In this document: one piece after another, positions 17,666 to 27,233 of the stretch | Layout: every line of letters begins with the position of its first letter | How positions within the stretch are numbered: the stretch's first letter is position 1 | Assembly: GCF_003885105.1 (NCBI RefSeq) | Contig: NZ_QWZQ01000031.1 | Coordinates: 1-36,564, forward strand | Reading direction: 5' to 3' | DNA length: 36,564 bases | Source: Lactiplantibacillus garii | GTDB taxonomy: Bacteria > Bacillota > Bacilli > Lactobacillales > Lactobacillaceae | Made by a program: the position numbers and the translations under genes | Notes under the pieces: model-generated | Database searches by the model: none | What the model was told of the DNA's origin: nothing | What the model saw: the letters and a program-made list of their open reading frames with translations, nothing else

Positions 17666-17699
17666 TTAGTAAGTGCTCCTTTACGTTTTTGCTTTCGCT

Positions 17700-17708
17700 A
17701 TTGTAACA
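17700..17708 (-). promoter_or_regulatory. possible extended -10 promoter of the YitT gene
   Basis: TGT followed by TACAAT on the minus strand, 35 bp before the start codon; -35 not recognisable. Confidence 0.4.
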
Positions 17709-17783
17709 CGCATAACCCCTAACTGACGCGGTTTTGCGGTTTTCTACCAGAAGTCTCACCGTTCTCAGCAAATTCACAGATTA

Positions 17784-18314
17784 TTAATCCACCTTGGGCG
17801 TATCGGCCCACTTTCGGGCAATAAAGGCCGCCCGACCCCCGGCTTCCTGTTCCGCAAACACTACCGGATTATTTTTATAAAAGCGCTGGTGCTCGGCCTC
17901 CGCCGGATAAAACGGCTGGGCGTCTTCAATCGTCGTGACGATTGGTTGATCAAAGCGTTCGCTGGCTTGTAACGCGGCTTTTGAAGCTTCGGCAACGCGC
18001 CGCTGGTCTGCGCCGTTAACGAAAATGACCGGCCGGTAGTTATCCCCCCGGTCCTGGAATTGGCCCATCGCGTCAGTTGGGTCGGTCTGGTGCCAGTAGA
18101 TCTCCACGAGGTCCGCGTAGGAGATCACCGCCGGATCAAAGGTGATCTTGACCGCCTCGGTATGACCAGTTGTGTGGGACTTAACTTCTTGATACGTCGG
18201 GTTCTTGGTATGGCCACCGGTATAACCCGAAACGACACTTTCGATGCCTGGCTGACTATCGAACGGTTGGACCATGCACCAGAAACACCCGCCCGCAAAA
18301 ATTGCTGTTTCCAT
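17784..18314 (-). CDS. msrA: peptide-methionine (S)-S-oxide reductase MsrA
   Basis: Repairs oxidised methionine (S-sulfoxide) in proteins, using thioredoxin as reductant. The catalytic [10 protein letters not shown] motif is at residues 9-18, and [23 protein letters not shown] and YWHQTDPTD follow as in the family. The only cysteines visible are the two in GCFWC. Length is 176 residues. GGAGG precedes the ATG. It stands just after the aspS terminator and is likely a separate unit, but no convincing promoter was found in the short gap. Confidence 0.97.
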   Translation of the reverse strand: METAIFAGGCFWCMVQPFDSQPGIESVVSGYTGGHTKNPTYQEVKSHTTGHTEAVKITFDPAVISYADLVEIYWHQTDPTDAMGQFQDRGDNYRPVIFVNGADQRRVAEASKAALQASERFDQPIVTTIEDAQPFYPAEAEHQRFYKNNPVVFAEQEAGGRAAFIARKWADTPKVD

Positions 18315-18358
18315 TAAAATTCCTCCAATTAAGTTTTAATATAAATTTAACACGAAGC

Positions 18359-18394
18359 AAAAAGAACGTCCAATCTACGGATTGAACGTTCTTT
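18359..18394 (-). terminator. intrinsic terminator of hisS-aspS
   Basis: Minus strand AAAGAACGTTCAATC pairs with GATTGGACGTTCTTT (15 pairs, one wobble) around a 4-nt loop, ending in a T run. It lies 12 nt after the aspS stop. Confidence 0.9.
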
Positions 18395-18406
18395 CGCTGA
18401 GATAAC

Positions 18407-20200
18407 TTAGTCCTGATTATCTTCGTCTGGTTTTTTCGTGATCAACAAGTCCAAGTCGGCTAGTTGTTGGTCGGAAACCGTCGCCGGTGCGTTAGTCATC
18501 GGTTCGGAAGCCTTGGAGTTCTTAGGAAAGGCGATCACTTCCCGGATGTTATCGTTACCGGATAACAACATAGCGAAGCGGTCCAAACCAATGGCTAAAC
18601 CGCCGTGCGGTGGAAAGCCCATGTCTAAGGCGTCAAGCAGGAACCCAAACTGTTCCTGAGCCCGTTCCTTAGTAAAGTCGAGTGCTTTAAACATCTTTTC
18701 CTGTAACTCACGGGTGTGAATCCGAATCGACCCACCACCTAGTTCGTAACCGTTTAAGATGATGTCGTAAGACTGGGCATGGGCCTTGTGCGGATCTTCG
18801 CCTTCGTCTAAGTAGTGCACGTCTTCTTCGTTAGGCATCGTGAATGGGTGGTGTGCTGGAACCCAGCGTTCAATCCCTTCGTCGTATTCGAAGAGTGGCC
18901 AGTCAACGACCCAGAGGTAGGCGTACTGGTTTTCATCGATCAGGTCAAGTTCTTTAGCAATGGCTTTACGAAGGTAACCCAACGTATCAGCCACGACTTT
19001 AAACTTGTCCGCGGCGAACAACAACAGGTCACCCGGTTTAGCATCAGCTGCACTGGTGATGGCTTCAAAATCCCCGTCGTTCTTAAAGAACTTAGCAACC
19101 GGACCGCTGAAACCATCATCGGTCACCTTCATCCAGGCCAGCCCCTTGGCACCAAAACGTTTGACGTATTCGGTGTAAGCGTCGATTTGCTTGCGGGAGT
19201 ACTTGTCTGCGCCGCCCGGTACGGCAATGGCTTTAACTTGCCCACCAGCGGCTAAGGCGTTGTCAAACACTTTAAAACCGGCGTTCTTAACGGCAGCGGC
19301 CATGTCCTTTAATTCCATACCAAAGCGTACGTCGGGTTTTTCGGAACCGAACCGGTCCATGGCTTCTTGCCAGGTGATCCGCTTAAACGGCGCCTTCACG
19401 TCAATACCTTTAACGTCTTTCATGACCTTTTGAATCAAACCTTCCGTGTAGGACTGAATTTCTTCAGCCGTTAGGAAGGACGTTTCCATATCGATCTGGG
19501 TAAATTCAGGTTGCCGGTCGCCCCGTAGATCTTCATCCCGGAAACAACGGGCGATTTGGTAGTAACGGTCAAAGCCCGCCCCCATCAATAACTGTTTGAA
19601 CAGTTGTGGTGATTGGGGTAGCGCGTAGAAGTGTCCCTGGTAGATTCGGGATGGCACTAAGTAGTCCCGGGCCCCTTCCGGCGTGGACTTCGTTAAGAAC
19701 GGCGTTTCAATGTCATAAAAACCGTTGGCGTCAAAGTAACTGTGAACCGCCTGGGTAATACCGTTGCGAATCTTCAACCCGCGTTGCATTTCTGGCCGGC
19801 GCAAGTCCAAATAACGGTACTTCAACCGCAATTCGTCCGAAACGTTAATGTTGTCTTGAATATAAAATGGCGGCGTTTTAGCCTTATTTAGAATTTTGGC
19901 CGTGTGAATTTCAACTTCCACTTTACCCGTTTTCATGCGGTCATTGATGGCGTCGGCGTTGCGGTTAACCACCTTGCCTTGCACTTCAATGACGTATTCG
20001 CTCCGCAGCTGGTCAGCTACGTCTAAGGCGTCCTGTGAAAATTCCTGACTAAAAACTAATTGGACGATGCCTTCACGGTCCCGCAGGTCGATAAAAATCA
20101 AGCTACCTAAGTCCCGGCGCTTTTGCACCCAACCTTGTAAAGTCACTTCTTGACCTAAATAATCTTCGTTAACTAGGCCCGCATAAGTGGTTCTTTTCAT
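18407..20200 (-). CDS. aspS: aspartyl-tRNA synthetase AspS
   Basis: Class II synthetase that charges tRNA-Asp (and tRNA-Asn where the enzyme is non-discriminating and GatCAB is present; this cannot be decided here). The 597-residue bacterial-type enzyme has the N-terminal OB anticodon-binding domain ([20 protein letters not shown]), motif 2 ([20 protein letters not shown]), a GAD insertion and motif 3 ([13 protein letters not shown]). AGGAGG precedes the ATG, 12 bp after hisS. Cotranscribed with hisS from a T-box leader. Confidence 0.98.
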   Translation of the reverse strand: MKRTTYAGLVNEDYLGQEVTLQGWVQKRRDLGSLIFIDLRDREGIVQLVFSQEFSQDALDVADQLRSEYVIEVQGKVVNRNADAINDRMKTGKVEVEIHTAKILNKAKTPPFYIQDNINVSDELRLKYRYLDLRRPEMQRGLKIRNGITQAVHSYFDANGFYDIETPFLTKSTPEGARDYLVPSRIYQGHFYALPQSPQLFKQLLMGAGFDRYYQIARCFRDEDLRGDRQPEFTQIDMETSFLTAEEIQSYTEGLIQKVMKDVKGIDVKAPFKRITWQEAMDRFGSEKPDVRFGMELKDMAAAVKNAGFKVFDNALAAGGQVKAIAVPGGADKYSRKQIDAYTEYVKRFGAKGLAWMKVTDDGFSGPVAKFFKNDGDFEAITSAADAKPGDLLLFAADKFKVVADTLGYLRKAIAKELDLIDENQYAYLWVVDWPLFEYDEGIERWVPAHHPFTMPNEEDVHYLDEGEDPHKAHAQSYDIILNGYELGGGSIRIHTRELQEKMFKALDFTKERAQEQFGFLLDALDMGFPPHGGLAIGLDRFAMLLSGNDNIREVIAFPKNSKASEPMTNAPATVSDQQLADLDLLITKKPDEDNQD

Positions 20201-20212
20201 TAAAAATTCCTC

Positions 20213-21496
20213 CTATTTGCTAGTTAAAAGTTGATCAACGTGGTTAAACACGTCCGCCATGGCAACTTTGCGTTCTTCACCAGTGGCCATTTCCTTTAAG
20301 TTGACGACTTGGTCGGCCATTTCCGTTTCCCCGACCGTCATCGTGTAACGGGCGTTCAAACGGTCGGCACTCTTAAACTGGGCCTTCGGTTTGCGGTCCA
20401 AGTAATCACGTTCTGCCGTATAACCGGCACCCCGGATGGCCTGAACCAGCTTCAAGGTCGTTGCGCTGGCATTTTCGCCAATACCGACCACGTAGACGTC
20501 CAGCGCATCGTCGGTTGGAATCGCGACCTTTTCAGCGTCCATCAAAACTAGTAACCGTTCAACCCCAAGTCCAAAACCGACGCCGGAAACTTCGGGACCG
20601 CCCAGTTCTTTGACCAAGCCGTTGTAACGACCCCCGGCACAGATGGTCGTGTAACCCTGACCCAGTGCTTTGGAATTGGTCATGATTTCGAAGATGGTGT
20701 GGTTATAGTAATCTAAGCCCCGCACCATCGTCGCGTCGACGTCGTAAGGAATGTCCAACGCTTCGAGGTACGCTTTGGCTTGTTCAAAGTGTTGCTGGGC
20801 GTCCGGCGTTAAATAATCCAAAATCGACGGTGCGTCGGCAACGAACTTCTGGTCTTCCGGCGCCTTACTATCCAGGACACGGAGCGGGTTTTTGTGTAAC
20901 CGTTCCTTGGAATCATCACTTAATTCGTCAAAGTGGGGTTCCAAATAGTCGATCAAGGCTTGGCGGTAATCGTCGCGCGTTTGTTGGTCACCCAAGGTGT
21001 TGATCACCAGTTTTAAGTCGTTTAAGCCAAACTTCTTTAACAGGTTGTAACCCATCGCGATCACTTCAACGTCTAACGCGGCGCTTTCACTCCCAAAGGC
21101 TTCGACCCCGAGCTGATGGAATTCCCGTAACCGCCCAGATTGGGGCCGCTCGTAGCGGAACATTGGTCCCATGTAATAAACTTTAAGCGGTTTTAAAACT
21201 TGGGGGCCGTACAGCTTATTTTCGACAAAGGCCCGAACAACACCGGCCGTACCTTCTGGCCGTAACGTGACGTGCCGGTCACCCTTATCGTGAAAATCAT
21301 ACATTTCCTTAGTAACGATGTCGGACGTGTCCCCCGCTGAACGCGAGAACACTTCAAAGTTTTCAAACATCGGCGTGCGAATTTCTTTAAATTGGTAAGT
21401 CTTAAACAGGTCGCGGGCCGTTTGTTCAACGTATTGCCACTTCTCACTTTCACCGGGCAAAATATCCGCGGTGCCTTTTGGCCGTTGGTATCTCAT
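20213..21496 (-). CDS. hisS: histidyl-tRNA synthetase HisS
   Basis: Class II synthetase that charges tRNA-His; cytosolic homodimer. The 427-residue protein shows [13 protein letters not shown] at the start, motif 2 with [19 protein letters not shown], the histidine motif [12 protein letters not shown] and a motif 3 around [12 protein letters not shown], followed by a HGTP anticodon-binding domain. GGAGG precedes the ATG. First gene of hisS-aspS, behind a T-box whose specifier appears to be Asp rather than His. Confidence 0.98.
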   Translation of the reverse strand: MRYQRPKGTADILPGESEKWQYVEQTARDLFKTYQFKEIRTPMFENFEVFSRSAGDTSDIVTKEMYDFHDKGDRHVTLRPEGTAGVVRAFVENKLYGPQVLKPLKVYYMGPMFRYERPQSGRLREFHQLGVEAFGSESAALDVEVIAMGYNLLKKFGLNDLKLVINTLGDQQTRDDYRQALIDYLEPHFDELSDDSKERLHKNPLRVLDSKAPEDQKFVADAPSILDYLTPDAQQHFEQAKAYLEALDIPYDVDATMVRGLDYYNHTIFEIMTNSKALGQGYTTICAGGRYNGLVKELGGPEVSGVGFGLGVERLLVLMDAEKVAIPTDDALDVYVVGIGENASATTLKLVQAIRGAGYTAERDYLDRKPKAQFKSADRLNARYTMTVGETEMADQVVNLKEMATGEERKVAMADVFNHVDQLLTSK

Positions 21497-21526
21497 TAGT
21501 TACTTCCTCCTTCTAATCAAATCGAC

Positions 21527-21741
21527 AAAAAAAGCGCCCCTGAATCGAATCAAGGGCGCTTTTAGCGCGGTACCACCTTTATGAGTACTATCTGATAACG
21601 TCTGTAATCACAGGCGGAACGTTCCGTTCACCTCAAAAGCGTCTCCTCATTGCTCGCCATCCGGAATTCTCAGCACTACCGGTCTCTGCCTAAAGCGTTG
21701 CACAATGCTCTTACTTTCTCTGCGGTCGATTTATTAACTTA
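21527..21741 (-). promoter_or_regulatory. T-box leader of hisS-aspS, apparent Asp (GAC) specifier
   Basis: The core AAAGGTGGTACCGCG is at about 21580-21565 on the minus strand. Stem III (CTGT-GATT-ACAG) and the Stem I elements AGAGAAAGTAAGAG and GATGGCGAGC are present. The specifier loop reads GAGGA-GAC-GCTTTTG, with GAC at 21643-21641, in the same place as GGC in the glyQS leader. The antiterminator bulge is UGGU: its U can wobble with the G73 of tRNA-Asp but cannot pair with the C73 of tRNA-His. A terminator (AGCGCCC...GGGGCGCT plus T7) occupies 21564-21527. Confidence 0.88.
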
Positions 21742-21747
21742 CGGTTA

Positions 21748-21776
21748 AAGTTACACGAAAAGCTCGTAAAAGTCAA
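21748..21776 (-). promoter_or_regulatory. sigma-A promoter of hisS-aspS
   Basis: Minus strand TTGACT (21776-21771), a 17-bp spacer and TAACTT (21753-21748), just ahead of the T-box. Confidence 0.75.
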
Positions 21777-21824
21777 CTGATGCCCGTAAAATAATGGCCA
21801 TTAGCGTCCGTTCGGAACATTTTT

Positions 21825-21833
21825 TGGTATACT
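21825..21833 (+). promoter_or_regulatory. extended -10 promoter of the amidase gene
   Basis: TGG followed by TATACT about 50 bp before the amidase start. No clear -35. It diverges from the hisS promoter. Confidence 0.55.
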
Positions 21834-21884
21834 GGGTGAAGTATTCTAAAAAAACTCATTATATATTTAGTTGGTGACCTATTC

Positions 21885-22733
21885 ATGCAAGTGTTAAAAC
21901 AATTTTGGCGCCAAATTACGGTCGCAGTCGTCTTTATCGGCCTCGTGGCTGGCTTTGTCGTACTCCTCGCGACAAATAATACGGCGACCGTGAACATCGC
22001 CAACGTCAATATTCGTCAAGGACCCGGAATGAGTTACGCGATCGCGGACTCTACGACCAAGGGAACCAAGGTCCACATTATGAAACGCAAAAATAACTGG
22101 TTATACGTGCGCTACGCAGACCACAAGTTTGGCTGGATCGCCAGCTGGCTAGTTAACGAGCACAACACGCAACTCACGCGGACCACCAAGATTTCCGAAG
22201 CGACCATCGTGTTAGATCCGGGACACGGGGGCTCCGATTCAGGGGCCCTTTCCAGTCAGGGTAAAATGGAAAAAACGTACACCTTAAAGGTGGCACAAGC
22301 GGTCGCTAAAAAGCTCCGGGCTGCGGGTGCCCACGTGGTCATGACCCGCGACACTGACACGTACGTGGGACTAAGTGCTCGACCGGCCATTGCAAATAAG
22401 CTTCACGCCGACGCGTTTATTAGTTTCCACTTTGACAGTTCTCCGGAAAAGAACCAGGCTTCCGGGATTACGACCTACTACTACCATAAATCCACTTCAC
22501 TGACCCTCGCAAAGGACCTCAGTAACGACGCCTCAACCTTGCCAATTCAAAGCAAGGGCGTTGACTTCGGCGATTTTCTGGTGATCCGGGATAATTCAGT
22601 ACCGGCGGTCTTAATGGAATTAGGTTACATTAATGATAAAGCGGACTTTAAAACCATCAGTTCGGCAAAGTATCCGAACGAAGTTGCCCACGCGGTTTAC
22701 GCCGGCTTAAGCACCTACTTTGCAAATCAATAA
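21885..22733 (+). CDS. N-acetylmuramoyl-L-alanine amidase with SH3 domain (LytC/Amidase_3 type)
   Basis: Cell-wall hydrolase that cuts the bond between muramic acid and L-alanine. A single N-terminal hydrophobic segment (residues about 11-29) acts as anchor or uncleaved signal. An SH3-like domain follows (about 33-90, VNIRQGPGMSYAIADSTTKG), then an Amidase_3 domain (about 105-282). The zinc ligands and catalytic Glu are seen in LDPGHGGSDSGA, GKMEKTYTLK, SFHFDSS and LMELGYI. Length 282. The start ATG has only a weak GGTGA site. Single gene on the plus strand, just after the hisS promoter region. Confidence 0.94.
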   Translation: MQVLKQFWRQITVAVVFIGLVAGFVVLLATNNTATVNIANVNIRQGPGMSYAIADSTTKGTKVHIMKRKNNWLYVRYADHKFGWIASWLVNEHNTQLTRTTKISEATIVLDPGHGGSDSGALSSQGKMEKTYTLKVAQAVAKKLRAAGAHVVMTRDTDTYVGLSARPAIANKLHADAFISFHFDSSPEKNQASGITTYYYHKSTSLTLAKDLSNDASTLPIQSKGVDFGDFLVIRDNSVPAVLMELGYINDKADFKTISSAKYPNEVAHAVYAGLSTYFANQ

Positions 22734-22805
22734 CCATAACAAGTCGTCGACGCTGGTCGGCGGCTTGTTTTCGTGTTACAACTAATTAAAAAGGAGTTGA
22801 TTGGG

Positions 22806-23648
22806 ATGCAATTATCAAAGGAATGGTTAGCCCAGTTACCGCTTACTAACATTACGAGTGTCACTCCCGTCAGTGGCGGTGACATCAACGCGGCCTTTGC
22901 CGTTCAAACGGCCCACCACCGCTACTTTTTAAAGGTTCAACCCCAGCGCGGCGCCGCCTTTTTCAGTCACGAAGTCGCGGGACTGGCCCTGCTGGAACCA
23001 GTAGTAGCCACGCCGCACGTGATCGCTAACGGAACCATTGATGGCGACGGCTACCTGCTGCTCAGCTGGCTGGAAGCGGGCCACGGCAGCCAGCGCGCCT
23101 TAGGTCAAGCAGTGGCACGAGTCCACCAGCAACACGCCTCTCAGTTTGGACTCGACCACGATTTTACGTTGGGTAAGATTCCAAAACTCAATCACTGGCA
23201 ACACAGCTGGGCCACCTTTTACACCCAGCAGCGTTTGGATGTACTAGTCAAATTGGCGCAAGATCAAGGTCACTGGTCCGCACAGCGAGCGGCCCATTAC
23301 CAACGGCTCCGCAAACACATTCTCGCTGAAGACCACATGCGGACGGTACAACCGAGCCTCTTACACGGGGATCTTTGGTCGGGCAACTATTTGTTTACCG
23401 CTGACGGAACCCCGACACTGATTGATCCCGACGTTTTTTATGGTGACCGTGAAATGGACCTGGCGATGACCACCATTTTTGGCGGCTTCAGTGACGACTT
23501 CTACGCCGGCTACCAGCAGGTGTACCCGATTGCACCCGGGTTTGAAGAACGGTTGCCAGAATATCAGCTCTATTATTTACTGGCGCACCTGAACCTCTTC
23601 GGTGAAACGTACGGTCCGGCCGTTGACCGCATCCTGAACCGCTATTGA
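22806..23648 (+). CDS. fructosamine kinase/APH-type phosphotransferase family protein
   Basis: Protein-kinase-like fold of the fructosamine-3-kinase family; bacterial members phosphorylate sugar adducts on proteins or related ketoamine sugars, and exact substrates are often unknown. Visible features: the N-terminal SGGDINAAF glycine motif, FLKVQ with the ATP-binding Lys, HGDLWSGNYLF catalytic loop and LIDPDVFYGDREMDLAM metal-binding segment, ending in a typical RILNRY. I start at ATG 22806, preceded by AAAGGAG; the longer frame begins with GTG inside the leader. Length then is 280 residues. No neighbour indicates the substrate. Confidence 0.85.
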   Translation: MQLSKEWLAQLPLTNITSVTPVSGGDINAAFAVQTAHHRYFLKVQPQRGAAFFSHEVAGLALLEPVVATPHVIANGTIDGDGYLLLSWLEAGHGSQRALGQAVARVHQQHASQFGLDHDFTLGKIPKLNHWQHSWATFYTQQRLDVLVKLAQDQGHWSAQRAAHYQRLRKHILAEDHMRTVQPSLLHGDLWSGNYLFTADGTPTLIDPDVFYGDREMDLAMTTIFGGFSDDFYAGYQQVYPIAPGFEERLPEYQLYYLLAHLNLFGETYGPAVDRILNRY

Positions 23649-23681
23649 TGCCGCTAGTTGTACCATGCGCCCTAGTGAGCC

Positions 23682-23719
23682 AAAAAACGTCCCCCAAGAA
23701 CTTAGCTGGGGGACGTTTT
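23682..23719. terminator. bidirectional terminator between the kinase-like gene and the HAD gene
   Basis: AAAACGTCCCCC and GGGGGACGTTTT pair perfectly (12 bp) around a 12-nt loop, with T-rich sequence on both sides. It can end both convergent genes. Confidence 0.93.
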
Positions 23720-23725
23720 ATTTAT

Positions 23726-24349
23726 CTATTTAACGAACGGTAACAGTTCGTTAAGGTTCGCGACTTGGACTTCGGGGTGGCTAGTCACGTGAATTAAATG
23801 ATCAACGTCGAATAAATAACCCGCGATTCCCGCGTTATGTCCCGCTTCAATATCCAAATTACGATCGCCGACCATTACGGCAATGTGCCGGTCAACGTGG
23901 TGCTTATCAAGCAGGTAGTTCAACGCGGCCGGATCGGGTTTACGAGCAAAGGGTTGTTCGGCCGTGACCGCATCAGTAAAGTATTTCGCAAGGCCCGCAC
24001 GTTGTAAATACTGGTGGGCACTTTGATTACGGTGGGTCATCAGGTAATTATGACCACCTAACGCTTGAACTGCCCGTAAAACGGCTTCAGCTCCGGCAAA
24101 CGCGGCCGGAGCAACTTGCAACGCGGGTTCGTATTGCTGATACCCCGCTCGCAAGTCGTGCCAGTCCCAACCAAAACGTTTCGCCACCGTGCGCTCCGCG
24201 TAACCTACGGAGTGTTGCCGCATCATTGCGTAGGTTTCATCCGCGCTCACAGTCGCGCCTAAGTTGCTGACAGCTTGCTGGAACCCGGCGACCATCGCCG
24301 GGTAGGTAGCGAGTAGGGTTCCGTCCAAATCCCACAAAAATTCACGCAT
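23726..24349 (-). CDS. HAD superfamily hydrolase (phosphoglycolate-phosphatase-like)
   Basis: Small-molecule phosphatase of the haloacid dehalogenase superfamily with a helical cap. Motif I is WDLDGTLL, motif II is the Thr in LMTHRN, the Lys is in FARKPDP and motif III is GDRNLDIEAGHNAG. I start at ATG 24349 (MREFLWDLDGT), preceded by GGGGGC. The frame to 24382 would overlap the dtd terminator. Length is then 207 residues. The substrate cannot be told from sequence; the group includes phosphoglycolate and sugar-phosphate phosphatases. Confidence 0.88.
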   Translation of the reverse strand: MREFLWDLDGTLLATYPAMVAGFQQAVSNLGATVSADETYAMMRQHSVGYAERTVAKRFGWDWHDLRAGYQQYEPALQVAPAAFAGAEAVLRAVQALGGHNYLMTHRNQSAHQYLQRAGLAKYFTDAVTAEQPFARKPDPAALNYLLDKHHVDRHIAVMVGDRNLDIEAGHNAGIAGYLFDVDHLIHVTSHPEVQVANLNELLPFVK

Positions 24350-24380
24350 TGTTAAAGCCCCCATATTAATTGTATTAGTC

Positions 24381-24416
24381 AAAAAGCCGAAAGTTCAATA
24401 ACGGACTTTCGGCTTT
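24381..24416 (-). terminator. intrinsic terminator of rsh-dtd
   Basis: Minus strand AAAGCCGAAAGT pairs with ACTTTCGGCTTT (12 bp), followed by further T. It starts 4 nt after the dtd stop and argues against the longest HAD start. Confidence 0.92.
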
Positions 24417-24420
24417 AACG

Positions 24421-24867
24421 TTATTTTTGATCAGTGTCGTAAATGATCGTGACCGGGCCATCGTTGGTCAGGCTCACTTGCATATCGGCACCAAATTCAC
24501 CGGTAGCGACTTGTACCCCACCAGCAGCCAGTTGCTGATTAAATGCATCATACAACTGACTGGCAGTTTGCGGATCGCCAGCCGCGGTAAAACTTGGCCG
24601 GTTTCCGTGCCGGGTATCCGCGTACAGTGTAAATTGCGAAACGGATAAAATTGCGCCACCGACCTGTTGCAGGTTTAAATTCATTTTTCCCGCCGCGTCA
24701 CTAAAGACCCGCAGGTTGAGAATCTTGTGCACTAAATAATCTAGTTCCGGCTGACCGTCACCGTCTCTAAAACCGACGAGTAACACAAAGCCGTGGTCGA
24801 TTTGCCCCCGCAGTTCACCGTCGATGGTGACCGTGGCCTGCCGACTACGTTGTAATACGACGCGCAT
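24421..24867 (-). CDS. dtd: D-aminoacyl-tRNA deacylase Dtd
   Basis: Removes D-amino acids (and glycine from tRNA-Ala) mischarged on tRNA. Both family signatures are present: [17 protein letters not shown] (with the S-Q-F-T-L core) and the C-terminal NDGPVT motif carrying the cross-subunit Gly-Pro. Length 148 is typical. AGGAGG precedes the ATG. Located 11 bp after rsh, the usual rsh-dtd pairing. Confidence 0.97.
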   Translation of the reverse strand: MRVVLQRSRQATVTIDGELRGQIDHGFVLLVGFRDGDGQPELDYLVHKILNLRVFSDAAGKMNLNLQQVGGAILSVSQFTLYADTRHGNRPSFTAAGDPQTASQLYDAFNQQLAAGGVQVATGEFGADMQVSLTNDGPVTIIYDTDQK

Positions 24868-24878
24868 TGGTTAACCTC

Positions 24879-27146
24879 CTAAGATAATTTGCGTTCAACG
24901 ACGTAGACGTCCTGAACGTTCTTTAAACTATCGATAATGCGTTGCAGGTGGTCCAAGTTACGAACCCCCAACGAAACGCTAATGATCACCATTTTGTTAT
25001 GGTCAACTTTACCGTTAACGTTGGTCAAAAACTTCGTATTATTGTTAATGACCTTTAAAACGTCGTTCAGCATCCCGTTGCGGTTGTACCCTTGAATTTC
25101 AAGGTCGGAGTTATAGTTGGTCCGGTCACCCTCGGGATCCTCCCACTGCACGTCAATCAACCGTTCACCCTGAGCTTCGGCACTCGTCACGTTGGGACAT
25201 TCCACCCGGTGCACGGATACCCCGCGGCCCTTAGTGATATAACCCACGATCTCGTCACCCGGAATGGGTGAACAACAATGGCTTAAACGTACTAACAAGT
25301 TATCAACGCCCTGAATAATCACCCCACCGGATGACGAGACTTTACGGCGTTTCTTTTCTTGTTTGTCCTGTTCCTCGGTCTTTTCCTTGGATTTTTTCTT
25401 TGGTGACGATTGTTCGGCAGTTTCGGCAAGAATCGCTTCTTCCCGTTCCCGCTGCCGGTCAGCTTCCCGTTGTTTACGCACGTCACTCGTTAACCGGTTG
25501 GCGATTCCCACGGGCTGCAGGTCGCCAAAACCAAGGGCGGCAAAGAGATCGTCCTGGCTGGCATAGTGCATCTTTTTCGCCACAGCGTCAAGTTTGTCCT
25601 TAGTCATCACGTCTTTAGGACTAAACTCAAATTCTCGTAATTGCTTTTCCAGCAATTCCCGTCCGGTAATGATGTTTTCTTCCCGGTCGGCGTTGCGGAA
25701 AAACTGCTTGATCTTATTACGGGCCCGGCGAGTGTAAACCAGTTTTTGCCAGTCCCGACTCGGTCCGGTCGAACTCGTCGACGTTAAAATATCGACGATG
25801 TCTCCGTTTTTGATTTGGTAATCCAACGGGACGATTTTACCGTTAACCTTGGCTCCGGTAGTGTGGTTCCCAACCTCGGTATGGATCGAATAGGCCATAT
25901 CCAGCGGACCGGCACCCTTTGGTAACTCGGTGACGTCACCCTTCGGTGTAAACGCGTAGACCCGGTCACTAAAGAGGTCCCCCTTAACGCCTTCCATAAA
26001 GTCGGCGGCGTCCTTACTTTCATCTTGAAGCTCAATGATTTCCTTAACCAAGTTCAGTTTGTTGCCCGATTTGGTTGCTTGGACTTCACCGCGTTTACCT
26101 TCCTTGTATGCCCAGTGGGCCGCAACCCCGTATTCAGCGACCCGGTGCATTTCAAATGTCCGAATCTGGATCTCTAAGGGTTTGCCTTCGGGGCCGACCA
26201 CGGTCGTGTGCAGCGACTGGTACATATTGGCCTTAGGCATCGCGATGTAATCCTTAAAGCGGCCCGGCATGGGTTTCCACTGGGTATGAATAGCCCCCAA
26301 AACGGCGTAACAGTCCTTAATGGAGTCCACGACCACCCGAATTGCCAATAAGTCGTATAACTGGCTAAACTGCTTATGTTTATCGCGCATTTTTTTATAA
26401 ATGGAATAAATATGCTTGGGCCGGCCGTAGATTTCCGCGTCGGGTAGTTCCAAGTCCTTCAAGGCTTTTTGAATATCTTGAATGGCAATTTCAATGTATT
26501 TTTCCCGGTCTTCACGCCGTGAGTTCATTAAATGCACGATGCGGTAGTACTGTTGCGGATTCAAATAACGCAGTGAGATATCTTCAAGTTCCCACTTGAT
26601 CGTACTAATCCCCAACCGGTCCGCAATCGGTGCGTAAATTTCCAACGTTTCGTTGGCAATGCGCCGTTGTTTATCGGGACGGAGGTGTTGTAACGTCCGC
26701 ATATTGTGCAGCCGGTCCGCCAGTTTAACAATCATGACCCGAATGTCTTTAGACATCGCTAACAGGAGTTTACGGTGATTTTCGGCTAACTGTTCTTTAT
26801 TGGACTTATACCGAATTTTACCAAGTTTCGTGACCCCGTCAACGATGACGGCGACGTCTTTACCAAATAATTCTTCAACGTCACCGAGTGTTACCCCGGT
26901 ATCTTCCACCACGTCGTGTAAAAAACCCGACGCGACGGTTTCTGGATCCATCTTTAATTCCGCTAAAATGCCGGCAACTTGGATGGGGTGCATTATGTAC
27001 GGCTCCCCGGACTGCCGGTACTGATCACGGTGCACGTAAGTTGCAAAGTCGCAGGCCCGTTTGACGAGTGCGACGTGATCTTTATTCATATATTCTTGAA
27101 CCATATTCAGGACGTCTTGAGCCGTCCAGGTTGGTTGTTTGGGCAT
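24879..27146 (-). CDS. relA: bifunctional (p)ppGpp synthetase/hydrolase (Rsh/RelA)
   Basis: Makes and degrades the alarmone (p)ppGpp in the stringent response. The N-terminal HD hydrolase domain is intact (H53 in YIMHPIQVAG, HD at 77-78 in FLHDVVED), and the synthetase domain has YGRPKHIYSIYKKM and RFKDYIAMPKANMYQSLHTT. A TGS domain follows (VYAFTPKGDVTELPKGAGP), then a Lys/Glu-rich linker, a SHCCSPIPGD zinc-finger-like motif and a C-terminal ACT domain. Both activities should be present. I start at ATG 27146 (MPKQPTW), preceded by GGTGA; the frame to 27167 uses GTG and lacks homology. Length 755. Precedes dtd. Confidence 0.97.
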   Translation of the reverse strand: MPKQPTWTAQDVLNMVQEYMNKDHVALVKRACDFATYVHRDQYRQSGEPYIMHPIQVAGILAELKMDPETVASGFLHDVVEDTGVTLGDVEELFGKDVAVIVDGVTKLGKIRYKSNKEQLAENHRKLLLAMSKDIRVMIVKLADRLHNMRTLQHLRPDKQRRIANETLEIYAPIADRLGISTIKWELEDISLRYLNPQQYYRIVHLMNSRREDREKYIEIAIQDIQKALKDLELPDAEIYGRPKHIYSIYKKMRDKHKQFSQLYDLLAIRVVVDSIKDCYAVLGAIHTQWKPMPGRFKDYIAMPKANMYQSLHTTVVGPEGKPLEIQIRTFEMHRVAEYGVAAHWAYKEGKRGEVQATKSGNKLNLVKEIIELQDESKDAADFMEGVKGDLFSDRVYAFTPKGDVTELPKGAGPLDMAYSIHTEVGNHTTGAKVNGKIVPLDYQIKNGDIVDILTSTSSTGPSRDWQKLVYTRRARNKIKQFFRNADREENIITGRELLEKQLREFEFSPKDVMTKDKLDAVAKKMHYASQDDLFAALGFGDLQPVGIANRLTSDVRKQREADRQREREEAILAETAEQSSPKKKSKEKTEEQDKQEKKRRKVSSSGGVIIQGVDNLLVRLSHCCSPIPGDEIVGYITKGRGVSVHRVECPNVTSAEAQGERLIDVQWEDPEGDRTNYNSDLEIQGYNRNGMLNDVLKVINNNTKFLTNVNGKVDHNKMVIISVSLGVRNLDHLQRIIDSLKNVQDVYVVERKLS

Positions 27147-27183
27147 TGCTATCACCACGACTTCCACAGAATTCTAATTGCAT

Positions 27184-27217
27184 AAAAGGCACGTTAGTTA
27201 TCCACCCAACGTGCCTT
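27184..27217 (-). terminator. intrinsic terminator of the prmA-rsmE-membrane protein unit
   Basis: Minus strand AAGGCACGTT pairs with AACGTGCCTT around a 12-nt loop, followed by TTTT. It lies about 16 nt after the small membrane protein gene. Confidence 0.85.
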
Positions 27218-27233
27218 ACCGACCGATTTTACA

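Noticed and set aside
18815-19255. 146-codon open frame on the plus strand
   Set aside because: Antisense to the well-conserved aspS coding sequence, and no family features are seen.
22773-22805. N-terminal extension of the kinase-like protein from a GTG
   Set aside because: The extension contains the AAAGGAG ribosome binding site for the ATG at 22806.
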